In this document: positions 24,661 to 33,657 of the stretch, one piece after another | Numbering within the stretch: the stretch's first letter is position 1 | Layout of the letters: the number at the start of each line of letters is the position of its first letter | Source of the DNA: AG25 sp035517615 | GTDB taxonomy: Bacteria; Gemmatimonadota; Gemmatimonadetes; Gemmatimonadales; GWC2-71-9 | DNA length: 64,000 nt | Direction of reading: 5' to 3' | Assembly (NCBI GenBank): GCA_035517615.1 | Contig: DATIYM010000011.1 | Location: 1 to 64,000 of the forward strand | Made by a program: the position numbers and the translations under genes | The notes under the pieces: model-generated | Seen by the model: only the letters and a program-made list of their open reading frames with translations | Database searches by the model: none | Told to the model about the DNA's origin: nothing

Positions 24661-27393
24661 CTAACTGCGTGCGTCGATCACGCGTTCGGCCGCGGCCTTG
24701 GCAACGGCTTCGCGTCTCCCGTGGACCGCGAGCTTCTGATAAAGGTTGCGGGCGTGCTTCTTGATCGTTTCCGGCGAGACGTTGAGCCGCCCGGCGATCT
24801 CCTTATTGGAGAGCCGTTGGGTCAAGAGCTCCAGGACGTCGAGTTCCCGGTTGCTCAGTAACATCCCGAATGCAGGGGACGCCGCCTCCGGAGTGGACGG
24901 GCGGCTGGTGGGGCGCGTCCCGAAGGCCGCCAACAGCGTTCCAAGAAACGCCTGTGGCACGTCGCGGGCGGCGAGCGCCTCGAGCAGTCGGAGCAAACGC
25001 GGACCACGATCGGCGAACAGCCGGACCAGTCCCGAGGGCTCCGCCCGACGCACCGTGTCCGCCAGTGCGTTCAGCGCCGCGTCTTCTTCTCCCCGATCGG
25101 CGAGAGCGAGAGCGCGGAGCAGCGAGAAGACCATCGATTGAAACCGGTTGTGGTGCGCCTCGGCCCTTTCGAGCGAGCGCTCGATCACAGGAAGCGCCGA
25201 CGCGCGCGCCGCCCTCGAGGGATCGCAGAGCAGCGACTCGGCGTAGGTCACGGACGGCACCTCGAGCCAAAAGAACATGAAGTCGTCGCCCGGGAGCGGA
25301 GTGGACACGGGCGCCGAGCCATGGCCGGCATCGAGAGCCAGGCGCACCTCGAACCAGTCGGCGATGTGCAGGGACACGGCATCGCCGGCCTCGAGCGCCG
25401 CGGCGCGCACCTCTGCGGCGTGGGTCGCCACCCGGGCCGCGTCACCCTCCGCTCTCGCGATCAGGCAGAGCCCGATCACTGCGTCCTGATAGATGCGGGA
25501 GTTGACCTCGTAACGCATTGCGACCACCTGGCCGAACTCGGCCGCGGCGTCGGCGAGCCGGTTCTGCGCGTAGGCGCACATGCCGAGGATGTGATGCGCG
25601 TGTCCCAGATGGTAGCGCTGATGCGTCGTGGTGTTGTGGGGCGCGAGCATCTTGCGCGCCGCGAGCGCCGCCGCGCCCAGCTCGGTCGCGTACCAATGGG
25701 CCACGGCTTGCGTGAGCCGCAGCCAGTCGATGCCCGGCTCGCCGGTGGCGCTCGCGTCCTGGATGGCGCGCTCGAGCAGCGCCAGGGCCTCGGGCGTCCG
25801 GCCGGCCAGGGCCAGGCTGCCCGCCTTGTAGCGGGTGGCCAGCCAGCGGGCCATGCCGCCGCGCCGCGGCGGCAGGGAGTCCAGGGCGCGCGAAGCGGCT
25901 CGCAGGGCGCGCGCCGGATGACCCGTCCAGTAGTGCATGAACGCGGCCAGGGCGTCGACCTCCGCACGGAATCGCCGGTCCGCGGATGCGGGCCGCCGGG
26001 GCCTCGCGGTGCGCAGCAGCTGCGTGGCTTCGTCGATCAGTTCCCGCATGCCATGCAGGTCCCACCGAGCCATCCGGAGGTACGTCTGCGCGACCAGCAG
26101 CGGGAGCCGGCCGCGCTCCGCCCCGGCGGGAAACAGCGACAGCCAGCGCTGCAGGACCTGGCGTGTCAGGTCCGCGTCGAGCACCGCCCTGATGTTTTCG
26201 CCCAGCAGATCGGCGGCGGCATCGAGCGCACCCGCACGGATCAGGTGCCCGAGCGCTTCCTCGATGAACCCCTCGCGCGCGAGCCATGTCGCCGCCGCGC
26301 GGTCGATCTCCTCCCGGCGCTCGGGCCGCGTCAGCTCGGGCAGGTGGTGCAGGAGCAGGTCCTGGAAGAGGTGGTGATAGCGGTACCACTCTCCGTCTGC
26401 GTCCAGCGGTACGAGGAAGAGATTCACGCGGAGCACGCGGGCGAGGGTCTCGCGCGCCGGCGGCTCGCCGGTCCGCCCGGCCAGCATGTGGTCGCACAGC
26501 GACGCAGAGAAGCGCGACAGCGGCGCGGTCACCGTCAGGAAGTCCAGGATCTCGGGCGGCTGCGCGGCGAGCACTTCCGACGTCAGATAGCTGGCCACGA
26601 GACGATCGCTGCCGGAGAGCGCGCGCGCCTGCTCCTCCGGCTGCGGCGAGCCCCGCAGTGAAAGCTGCACCAGCCGCAACGCGGCGATCCATCCCTCCGA
26701 GCGGGCATGGAGCTTCTCGATAGTGCCGCTCGACAAAGCCGCGCCGCGCTCCGTCGCGAAGAAACGGCGCGTTTCCTCGAGCGAGAAGCGTAGCTCGCGT
26801 TCGCGCACGTCGTCGAGCCATCCCAGCGCGCGCCAGTGGTTCAGCGGCCACGGGGGATCCACCCGCGAAAGCACGAGCAGGTGCAGCGACGGCGGCATCG
26901 CCTGCACCAGTCTCTTGACGAGGCGATGGACGTGTTGCGACGCGATCACATGATAGTCGTCGAACACGAGGATCAGCGGCGCCTCCGCCGCCGCCAGCTC
27001 CGAGACGAACACCTCGCACAGATAGTCGAAAGGAGCCGGTGCAGGCGAGGCGAGCAGGGCGGCGGATTGCGGCAGCCGATGCGTCGTGCTGGTCTCGATG
27101 GCGGTCACGAGGTAGCGCACCAGGCCCTCGGGATCGTTGTCACCCTCGTCGAGCGCCAGCCATGCCGTCGGGACGGCTTGCCGCGCCAGCCATTGCGTGA
27201 CGAGAGTCGTCTTCCCGAAGCCGGGCGGTGCGGATACCAGGGTGACCCGGTGCCGCGCGACGGCCTCGTCGAGCCGATCGAGCAGCCCGGGGCGCTCGAT
27301 GAACTCGGGGCGCCCGAGCGGCCGGCTGAACTTGGTGCGGATGAGCACCGGATCGAGTCGGCGCGGTAGTCGCTTTTCCTGTATCGCCGTCAT
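24661..27393 (-). CDS. MalT/LAL-type LuxR transcriptional activator
   Basis: The product is 910 residues, the usual size for this class of signal-transduction ATPases. A Walker A motif (SAPPGFGKTT) lies at 54-63, with a Walker B-like LILVFDDYH near 145. A long superhelical TPR-like middle is followed by a LuxR HTH in the last 65 residues (LLSNRELDVLELLTQRLSNKEIAGRLNVS). Such proteins bind ATP and an inducer, oligomerise and activate promoters. It lies within the leftward cluster. Both copies of the 63-bp block are associated with its stop codon, one of them only with a remnant, which suggests that these are its targets. Confidence 0.9.
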   Translation of the reverse strand: MTAIQEKRLPRRLDPVLIRTKFSRPLGRPEFIERPGLLDRLDEAVARHRVTLVSAPPGFGKTTLVTQWLARQAVPTAWLALDEGDNDPEGLVRYLVTAIETSTTHRLPQSAALLASPAPAPFDYLCEVFVSELAAAEAPLILVFDDYHVIASQHVHRLVKRLVQAMPPSLHLLVLSRVDPPWPLNHWRALGWLDDVRERELRFSLEETRRFFATERGAALSSGTIEKLHARSEGWIAALRLVQLSLRGSPQPEEQARALSGSDRLVASYLTSEVLAAQPPEILDFLTVTAPLSRFSASLCDHMLAGRTGEPPARETLARVLRVNLFLVPLDADGEWYRYHHLFQDLLLHHLPELTRPERREEIDRAAATWLAREGFIEEALGHLIRAGALDAAADLLGENIRAVLDADLTRQVLQRWLSLFPAGAERGRLPLLVAQTYLRMARWDLHGMRELIDEATQLLRTARPRRPASADRRFRAEVDALAAFMHYWTGHPARALRAASRALDSLPPRRGGMARWLATRYKAGSLALAGRTPEALALLERAIQDASATGEPGIDWLRLTQAVAHWYATELGAAALAARKMLAPHNTTTHQRYHLGHAHHILGMCAYAQNRLADAAAEFGQVVAMRYEVNSRIYQDAVIGLCLIARAEGDAARVATHAAEVRAAALEAGDAVSLHIADWFEVRLALDAGHGSAPVSTPLPGDDFMFFWLEVPSVTYAESLLCDPSRAARASALPVIERSLERAEAHHNRFQSMVFSLLRALALADRGEEDAALNALADTVRRAEPSGLVRLFADRGPRLLRLLEALAARDVPQAFLGTLLAAFGTRPTSRPSTPEAASPAFGMLLSNRELDVLELLTQRLSNKEIAGRLNVSPETIKKHARNLYQKLAVHGRREAVAKAAAERVIDARS

Positions 27394-27484
27394 GCAGCAA
27401 AATGCTGATGAGTGTTACAGAATTGTACGGGAGGAGAAGTTCTTAAAGCATTGCACCTTGGACCAATGAACCCGAACCGGGTGG

Positions 27485-29782
27485 TCAGCGGTTGCCGCGC
27501 TGCTCCATCTCGATGCGCTGTAACAGCTGCGCGGGCTCGGGGGCGCCGGGCGCCAGACGTACCAGCTCACGCGCGTACGGCAGGGCCCGTTGCCATTTCG
27601 CTTGCTGGGCGTATAGCAGCGCCAGCGCATAGATGACGTCGGCGTCCTGGGAGTCGAGACGATAGGCGTCGAGCAGCGCAGCCTCGGCCTGCTTCATCTT
27701 CCCGGTGCCCTGCAACGCGAGCGCGTAGTTGTACTGCACCCGGGGGCGATCGGGCAGCAATTGCGCCGCCCGGTCCAGCTGTTCCACCGCCTCGGGAAGG
27801 CGATGCTCTTCCGCCAGGAGCAGGCCGAGTGAGTAGCGCAGGTCGCCGTTTTGCGGCGCGCGCGCCACCGCTTCCCGAAACTCCCGCTCCGCATCCGCGT
27901 TCCGGCCCAACTGGTTGTAGAGATTGCCCAGGTTGACGCGCGCCGGCAGGAAGTCGGGATCCAACCGAATCGCGGTGTGGTAGTGAATGAGCGCGCTGTC
28001 AAACTGCTGTAAGGCGGTTTCGAGAATGGCGAGGTTGAGGTTGCCGCCGGGCACGTCGGAGTTGTACCACTGCGCCTGGCGGTACTCGGCCAGTCCCGCC
28101 GCGAGCTCCGCCCGGCCCGCGGAGTCGAGCCGATCGGGCACGAGACCGGCCAGCGAGCGCGCGGCCTCGATGCGCACCGCGCGAATCGGATCGTGGAGCA
28201 ACGCCGGCACCACCGAGAGTTTCTCGTCCGCCGTCGCCTGGTCGAGGCCCGTGACCGCGGCCACGCGGACCAGCGGATCGGCGTCCGCCACCGCCGCGAT
28301 CATCGTCTGGCTCGCCTCGGGCCCGTAGCCGCGCAGCAATTCGAGCGCCGTGGCCCGCACGATACCCGGGACCGTCGAGTCGCGCACCAGCGCGATCAGC
28401 TGCGGCTCCGCCTCCCTCTTCCCGGCACGGCCGGCCGCGATCACTTCACCGTAATGCGGTTCGTGTCTCCGCGCCGGGCCATACCACCGGGCGACCGTGG
28501 CGGCGGCCCACGACGCCGTTTTCTCCTTGTGGCAGCCGGTACACGCGTTGGGCGTGCCGATCTTGACCGACAGATCGGGCCGCGGAATGCGGAAGCTGTG
28601 ATCGCGGCGTGGGTCCACGACCATGTAGGTCTTCGCGGGCATGTGACAGTTGACGCAGCGCGCACCGGATGAGCCGGCGGGGTGAAAGTGATGCGCGGGG
28701 GTGTCGTAGGCTTTCGCCTCGAGCTTGGCGAAGCGGGCGTCGCCCTGCACGGAGTGGCAGCGCACGCACAGGGCATTGCCATCGGCTCGCAACTTCACGC
28801 TGTGCGGATTGTGGCAATCGGTGCATCGCACACCGTCGGCGTACATCCTGCTTTGCAGGAACGACCCGTACTCGTAGTCCTCCCCGAGGATCTGGCCGTC
28901 GGCGTGGTACAGCTCGGGCGTGAGCAAGGCGGGGAGAAACGTGTCGAGGTAGGGACGACCCGCCCAATCGTCGGGCGAGAGCCGGCTGCGCCGCGAGTGG
29001 CACGGCATGCACGTGGCCACCTGATCGTGCGGACTCGCCGACTTCACATCCACCACGAGTCCGATCGCCTGGGAACTGTCCGTCGTTCGGGGCACGTGGC
29101 GGCGGGCCCACGCGACATGCGCCGAGCCGGGGCCGTGACACGATTGGCAGCTGACGTCGATGACGTCCCACGTCGTCTGGTAGGTCTCTGTTGCGGGATC
29201 GTAGTTCTTCTTGAGGTTGGTCGAATGGCAATCGGCGCACATCAGGTTCCAGTTCTGATACAACCCGGTCCAGTGCAGCGGATCGTCGTGCGCGATCTTC
29301 TCGTTGGGATAGAGGTGAAACCAGCGCCGCTGCTTCGTGTCCCAGGCAATCCCCAGCGCCTGTAACCGGCCGCCCGGGAATTCGATCAGGTACTGCTGCA
29401 GCGGCCTGATCCCGAAGGTGTACTTGATCTCGAAGTCCTGGAGCCGGCCGTCTCCCGCTTCAGTGTTGACGAAGAACCGGCCGTCCTTTTTGAAGAAGCG
29501 GGACGTCATGCCGTAATTCGTGAACGTGGCGTTCGCGAAGTTTCCCCGCACGGTCTGGTCGCTGGCCGGCGCCATCGCCTGCTCGTGGTCCGAGCCGGTC
29601 CACTCCGTGAACTCGTTGCGGTGACACTCCGCGCACGTTTGGTTGTCGACGTACGAGGCCGCGATTCGCTTGGCACCCGACTTGAATGGCGTGCCGCCAG
29701 CGCCGGGCCGGCGGGCGAGGACGACCCAAACAAGCGCGCCTGCGATGACGACCAGGAGTGCCGCGGACAGCCAGCGCTTCAT
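27485..29782 (-). CDS. Octaheme cytochrome c with HEAT and TPR repeats
   Basis: The product is 765 residues. An N-terminal anchor (about 4-23) precedes eight CxxCH haem sites: CAECH, CADCH, CQSCH, CMPCH, CTDCH, CVRCH, CVNCH and CTGCH. HEAT-like repeats follow (about 430-540: TVPGIVRATALELLRGYG and related). C-terminal TPRs follow (about 560-750). It should be a periplasmic electron-transfer or redox enzyme with protein-binding repeats. A GTG at 29797, one base after the upstream stop, is an alternative start. Placement downstream of the HAD-2H gene indicates cotranscription. Confidence 0.85.
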   Translation of the reverse strand: MKRWLSAALLVVIAGALVWVVLARRPGAGGTPFKSGAKRIAASYVDNQTCAECHRNEFTEWTGSDHEQAMAPASDQTVRGNFANATFTNYGMTSRFFKKDGRFFVNTEAGDGRLQDFEIKYTFGIRPLQQYLIEFPGGRLQALGIAWDTKQRRWFHLYPNEKIAHDDPLHWTGLYQNWNLMCADCHSTNLKKNYDPATETYQTTWDVIDVSCQSCHGPGSAHVAWARRHVPRTTDSSQAIGLVVDVKSASPHDQVATCMPCHSRRSRLSPDDWAGRPYLDTFLPALLTPELYHADGQILGEDYEYGSFLQSRMYADGVRCTDCHNPHSVKLRADGNALCVRCHSVQGDARFAKLEAKAYDTPAHHFHPAGSSGARCVNCHMPAKTYMVVDPRRDHSFRIPRPDLSVKIGTPNACTGCHKEKTASWAAATVARWYGPARRHEPHYGEVIAAGRAGKREAEPQLIALVRDSTVPGIVRATALELLRGYGPEASQTMIAAVADADPLVRVAAVTGLDQATADEKLSVVPALLHDPIRAVRIEAARSLAGLVPDRLDSAGRAELAAGLAEYRQAQWYNSDVPGGNLNLAILETALQQFDSALIHYHTAIRLDPDFLPARVNLGNLYNQLGRNADAEREFREAVARAPQNGDLRYSLGLLLAEEHRLPEAVEQLDRAAQLLPDRPRVQYNYALALQGTGKMKQAEAALLDAYRLDSQDADVIYALALLYAQQAKWQRALPYARELVRLAPGAPEPAQLLQRIEMEQRGNR

Positions 29783-29798
29783 GAACGGCGGAACCACT

Positions 29799-31454
29799 TC
29801 AGGGCTTCAAGTCCCAGACTTTGAGCTCTCTGGAAGCCGTGCCGAACTGGCCCAACTGGTACACGGCCGCTCCCGCCGGAGAGAAGGTGAACGACGCGAA
29901 CGGCTCGGCCAGCATGGTGTCGAGGTATGCGCGGGGGGCAAGCCCGATCGAGACGTGCGGACTGAAATGCTCCCCGGCGTTGTGGGGAACAAAGGCGGAC
30001 ACGTATTGGATCAGGCCGGGATCGATGATGGAATCCTCGGGAGTGGTCACGAACGCCGACGACGTGCCGGTTTTCACCGTAAAGGGAGTCACCGCGGCAA
30101 TCACGTCGTGCTGCAACGCGACCAGCTCCGCGGTGGGCTGCGCGACAATCCCCGCGACGCCAAGGTCATTGGTCGGGGCATAATAATACTTGAACGCCGT
30201 CAACTTCATGCCGGTCACGCCCACGCCGGCGAACACCTTGCCGACGGCGGCATACAGGCTGTCGAGGCCCCGGGTGCGAACGAAACGCTGCACGATCGTG
30301 ATGTGCGGCCGGTGCGTCGCATCCAGCGAGAAGCCCTTCGGATAGACCTCGAGGAGACGGGCATTGCCGGCCCGGGCGTGCTCGACCATCGTAGCGTCCG
30401 GCACGAGCAGGATGTCGATGGCCGTCACCGCAGGCGGGGTGGATGGCTCGAAGGCGAAGATGCGCTTCCAGTCGCGCTTCATGTCCACGACGATCCAGCC
30501 GCGTTGCGGCGCTTCTTTCAGTGCCTGGACGAGCTTGCCGCTCACGGCGACCGAGTCGTAGGCGTATTCCCGGACGCCGTCGGTGTGGTGGACGATCAGG
30601 CCGAAGCTCGGGCGCGGGTTATGGATCGTGGTGTATTGCAGCATCGCCAGGTCGCCGTCGCTGTTGCCGAAGCAGGCGATCGGCCGGCGGCCGATGAATT
30701 GCCAGATGCCGGCCGGCTTGCCGGTCTTGTCGTCCACGAACAGGTAGTCGAGGGTCTTCACGAGCACCGGGCCGCTGTCCCGCAGCTCGAACGTCGTCCG
30801 CCCGGTCGAGCCCACGACTTGTTCGGGGGGGATGCCGTCCACGCGCTCCGACCAGACGCGCATGAAATCCGCGCCGCCCCCCGAAACAATGAAGGTCTTG
30901 AACCCGTGCGCGCGCAGGTAGCGCATGAGCTCCTGCATCGGCTGATAGGTGAGCTGGTCGTAGCGTCTGCCGAAGCGCGGATGGCGCGCCGTGGCGAGCC
31001 ACGCCTCCACCCTGCCCCGGAACTCCTCGGTCGTCATACCGGCGTGCGTGAGCGCGATGACGCGCATCAGGCCGTCGTGATGCTCCCCGGCGAGGAGCGT
31101 GGCGAAATCGCCCGCCAGGGCGGCCCGCACCATGGAATCGGCGGCGAGCTGGGGTTCGTTCGGGGCGCGGCGCTTGAGCTCGTCCATCACGTAGGCCAGC
31201 TGGAACGGCATGGGCGCTTCGGGCCAGAGCGTCCCGTCGTTGTCGAACACGGCGATGCGCTCGACCGGCGGGACGAAGCCCGGCGATCCGCGGGTCGTCA
31301 CCTTGCGGACGAATGCCACGATCGCCTGCTTCGGTGGACCGCTGTTCCAGGAAGGGAGCGGGTCGGTCGCCGGCGCCCGAGCGGGAGCGGCAGGCGCCTG
31401 CGCGCTGGCGTTGCCACACAACGCCAGCGCGAGAACCGCGACCTTAATGCCCAC
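29799..31454 (-). CDS. HAD phosphatase fused to 2H phosphoesterase
   Basis: The product is 551 residues from a GTG with GGGAG nine bases upstream; this start exposes a clean signal peptide (IKVAVLALALCGNASAQA). The first half is a SerB-like HAD phosphatase with nucleophile D71 in VFDNDGTLW, SGGG at about 191 and GNSDGD at about 264. The second half has the two HxT/S motifs of 2H phosphoesterases: HIT at 384-386 and HVS at 500-502. It therefore combines phosphomonoester and cyclic or 2',3'-type phosphodiester hydrolysis in one exported protein. The start overlaps the sulfatase 2 stop by 11 bases. Confidence 0.75.
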   Translation of the reverse strand: MGIKVAVLALALCGNASAQAPAAPARAPATDPLPSWNSGPPKQAIVAFVRKVTTRGSPGFVPPVERIAVFDNDGTLWPEAPMPFQLAYVMDELKRRAPNEPQLAADSMVRAALAGDFATLLAGEHHDGLMRVIALTHAGMTTEEFRGRVEAWLATARHPRFGRRYDQLTYQPMQELMRYLRAHGFKTFIVSGGGADFMRVWSERVDGIPPEQVVGSTGRTTFELRDSGPVLVKTLDYLFVDDKTGKPAGIWQFIGRRPIACFGNSDGDLAMLQYTTIHNPRPSFGLIVHHTDGVREYAYDSVAVSGKLVQALKEAPQRGWIVVDMKRDWKRIFAFEPSTPPAVTAIDILLVPDATMVEHARAGNARLLEVYPKGFSLDATHRPHITIVQRFVRTRGLDSLYAAVGKVFAGVGVTGMKLTAFKYYYAPTNDLGVAGIVAQPTAELVALQHDVIAAVTPFTVKTGTSSAFVTTPEDSIIDPGLIQYVSAFVPHNAGEHFSPHVSIGLAPRAYLDTMLAEPFASFTFSPAGAAVYQLGQFGTASRELKVWDLKP

Positions 31455-33084
31455 CGCTGTTGTCTCCCTGCATCTTCGCGAGCACCTCATCGAGGTTGAA
31501 GCTCGCGGCCTTCTGGCGTTGCGGGTAGTCCTTGAACGTCATCAACAGGTTGCTCACCAGCGTCTGGGCGGGAACGAGGAGAAACACGTGGTCAAAGGTC
31601 CAGTCGTAGTAGCTGTTCGAAGTAACGTCCGCCCGTTCATATGGGTCCGTACGGAGGTTGAAAATTTTCGGCACCCGGAGCGTCGTGAAGGGTTCGGACC
31701 AGACGCGCATGGTGCCCTGCGCCCGCTGCTCCATGAACACGATCTTCCAATTGTCGTAGCGGAGAGCCGTCAGCTGCTGATCGTCGTTGATGTAGACGAA
31801 TGATTCCCGCGGGCTCTTGGGCACTTGCCCCGTCAGATAGGGCACGAGGTTGTAGCCGTCCAGGTGCACCTTGTAGGTCATGTCGCCGATCTTGTAGCCC
31901 TTGAGCAGTTTGTCCGTCACCTGGGGATCGCCGGCCATGGCCACCAGGGTCGGGAGCCAATCGAGGTGTGAGACGATCTCGTTCGACACCTCGCCGGCTT
32001 TGATCTTGCCCGGCCAGCGGACCATCCCGGGAACCCGGTACGCCCCTTCCCAGTTCGAGTTCTTCTCGTTGCGGAACGGCGTCATCGCCGCATCGGGCCA
32101 GCTGTTCATGTGCGGGCCATTGTCGGTGGAGTACATGACGAAGGTGTTGCCCGCGATGCCCAGGTCATCGAGTGCCTTGAGGACTGTCCCCACGTTTCTG
32201 TCGTGGTCGATCATGACGTCGTGGTAGACGTCCTGCCACCGGCCCGACTGGCCGATGCTCGCCAGTTTGGGGTGGGTCCGGAGATGCATGTGGGTGAAGT
32301 TCACCCACACGAACATCGGCTTCCCGGCCTTGGCCTGACGCTGGATGAAATCCACCGCGCGGGCGGCGATATCGTCGTCGATCGTCTCCATCCGCTTTTT
32401 GGTGAGCGGGCCCGTGTCCTTGCACACCTGCTTGCCCACCTTCCCGAAGCGCGGCTGGACGGTCGGGTCGTCCTTGTCCGAGGCCTTGCAATCGAGCACG
32501 CCGCGCGGGCCGTAGGTGTTGTGGAACGCGGTGTCCTTCGGGTAATCGGGCAGCTCCGGCTCCTCCTCGGCGTTCAGGTGGTAGAGATTGCCGTAGAACT
32601 CGTCGAAGCCGTGCACCGTGGGCAGGAACTCGTTGCGGTCGCCTAAATGGTTCTTGCCGAACTGACCGGTGGCATAGCCGAGCGGCTTGAGCAGTTCGGC
32701 GATGGTCGGATCCTCCGCCTGCAGCCCGAGCGTCGATCCCGGCATGCCCACCTTCGTCATGCCGGTGCGCAGGCCGTACTGCCCGGTGATGAACGACGCA
32801 CGGCCGGCGGTGCAGCTCTGCTCCGCGTAGAAGTCCGTGAACATCATCCCTTCCTTCGCAATCCGGTCGATGTTGGGCGTATGGAAGCCCATCAAGCCGA
32901 GCGAGTAGGCGCTGATGTCGGACTGGCCGATGTCATCGCCCCAGATGATCACGATGTTCGGCTTTGCGCTCTGCGCGGCCGCGGGTTTGGCGGCCGACTT
33001 GGGCTTGGCCTGGGTGTACGCCACGCCGGAGGCAAGCATCGCCATGGCAACGGTAGAGAACACGATCCGGAGGTGATGCGTCAT
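31444..33084 (-). CDS. Arylsulfatase (sulfatase 2, CTAGR type)
   Basis: The product is 546 residues with a signal peptide (MTHHLRIVFSTVAMAMLASGVAYTQ, in part). The core has the metal ligands G49-D50-D51 (IIWGDDIGQSD) and C91 in CTAGRASFITGQ, a CxAxR formylglycine motif unlike the CSPTR motif of sulfatase 1. The aspartate and histidine ligands recur at YSTDNGPH. It is exported. It is the first gene of the unit sulfatase 2, HAD-2H, cytochrome, luxR, and lies 66 bp after promoter block copy 2. The two sulfatases probably have different substrates. Confidence 0.9.
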   Translation of the reverse strand: MTHHLRIVFSTVAMAMLASGVAYTQAKPKSAAKPAAAQSAKPNIVIIWGDDIGQSDISAYSLGLMGFHTPNIDRIAKEGMMFTDFYAEQSCTAGRASFITGQYGLRTGMTKVGMPGSTLGLQAEDPTIAELLKPLGYATGQFGKNHLGDRNEFLPTVHGFDEFYGNLYHLNAEEEPELPDYPKDTAFHNTYGPRGVLDCKASDKDDPTVQPRFGKVGKQVCKDTGPLTKKRMETIDDDIAARAVDFIQRQAKAGKPMFVWVNFTHMHLRTHPKLASIGQSGRWQDVYHDVMIDHDRNVGTVLKALDDLGIAGNTFVMYSTDNGPHMNSWPDAAMTPFRNEKNSNWEGAYRVPGMVRWPGKIKAGEVSNEIVSHLDWLPTLVAMAGDPQVTDKLLKGYKIGDMTYKVHLDGYNLVPYLTGQVPKSPRESFVYINDDQQLTALRYDNWKIVFMEQRAQGTMRVWSEPFTTLRVPKIFNLRTDPYERADVTSNSYYDWTFDHVFLLVPAQTLVSNLLMTFKDYPQRQKAASFNLDEVLAKMQGDNSGGH

Positions 33085-33150
33085 GGTGTGCGGATTCCTC
33101 TCAGGACTGCTTCGAGTTTCGCAGTGTTATGGATGGAGAAGCTCGCGGAT

Positions 33151-33213
33151 GAACCTAGGACGGATAGAGAGGGCAGACAGTACCCGACACGGGGAAAAAA
33201 CGGGGTAGAGCGG
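33151..33213 (-). promoter_or_regulatory. Conserved 63-bp promoter block, copy 2
   Basis: This is the partner of 24589-24651. It lies 66 bp before the sulfatase 2 start and directly follows a remnant of a luxR 3' end, as copy 1 follows the intact luxR. Conservation extends over the whole block, more than a single binding site would need, so a recent duplication is also possible. Confidence 0.65.
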
Positions 33214-33233
33214 GAGAGCGGGAGAGCGGCCGC

Positions 33234-33260
33234 CTAAGTGAGTCTGTCGATCACTCGGCG
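33234..33260 (-). pseudogene. Remnant of a second luxR 3' end
   Basis: Read leftward, the bases encode VIDRLT and a stop, and align with VIDARS and the stop of the intact luxR (GTGATCGAC, then CA-TTAGG), followed by the promoter block in the same order. Everything upstream of this tail is missing up to the tRNA terminator. Confidence 0.6.
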
Positions 33261-33286
33261 GCAATACGCGCATAGAGAAGGAAAGC

Positions 33287-33322
33287 AAAACCCCCGCAGC
33301 AGTCTCAAGCGACTGCGGGGGT
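33287..33322 (-). terminator. Terminator of tRNA-Ile
   Basis: Read leftward, the 9-bp arm CCCCCGCAG at 33321-33313 pairs with CTGCGGGGG at 33299-33291 and is followed by TTTTGCTTTC. It begins 15 bases after the tRNA 3' end. Confidence 0.8.
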
Positions 33323-33336
33323 GCAGTTTAGAAGGA

Positions 33337-33410
<74 letters not shown>

Positions 33411-33657
33411 GTCGTTGCAAGACAACGGGTTACGCGGTTCGATTTTTTCTGCTGATCACTATTCCGTTGCCACTCGAATGGCAACCGGCCCCGTGCAAGC
33501 GGCGTATTTGCCTCCGCAACGTAATGCGATACTGCTCAACACGGAACTCGAGCCCTTCCCCGTCTATGGAGACGGCCGGGGCTCCCCGCAGGACCACCGG
33601 AGCTGATAAAAAGCACGTAGCTTGAGGGCTTCGCCGAAGCATTTTGGAGTAGTCGCC

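Noticed and set aside
25138..27019. Long open frames (over 500 codons) on both strands overlapping the luxR gene
   Set aside because: Low-complexity Arg/Ala/Gly-rich shadows of a clear MalT-type regulator.
29643..31499. 618-codon open frame on the plus strand
   Set aside because: It runs antisense to the HAD-2H gene, which has catalytic motifs and a signal peptide; the opposite frame is Arg/His-rich and motif-free, as expected for a high-GC shadow.
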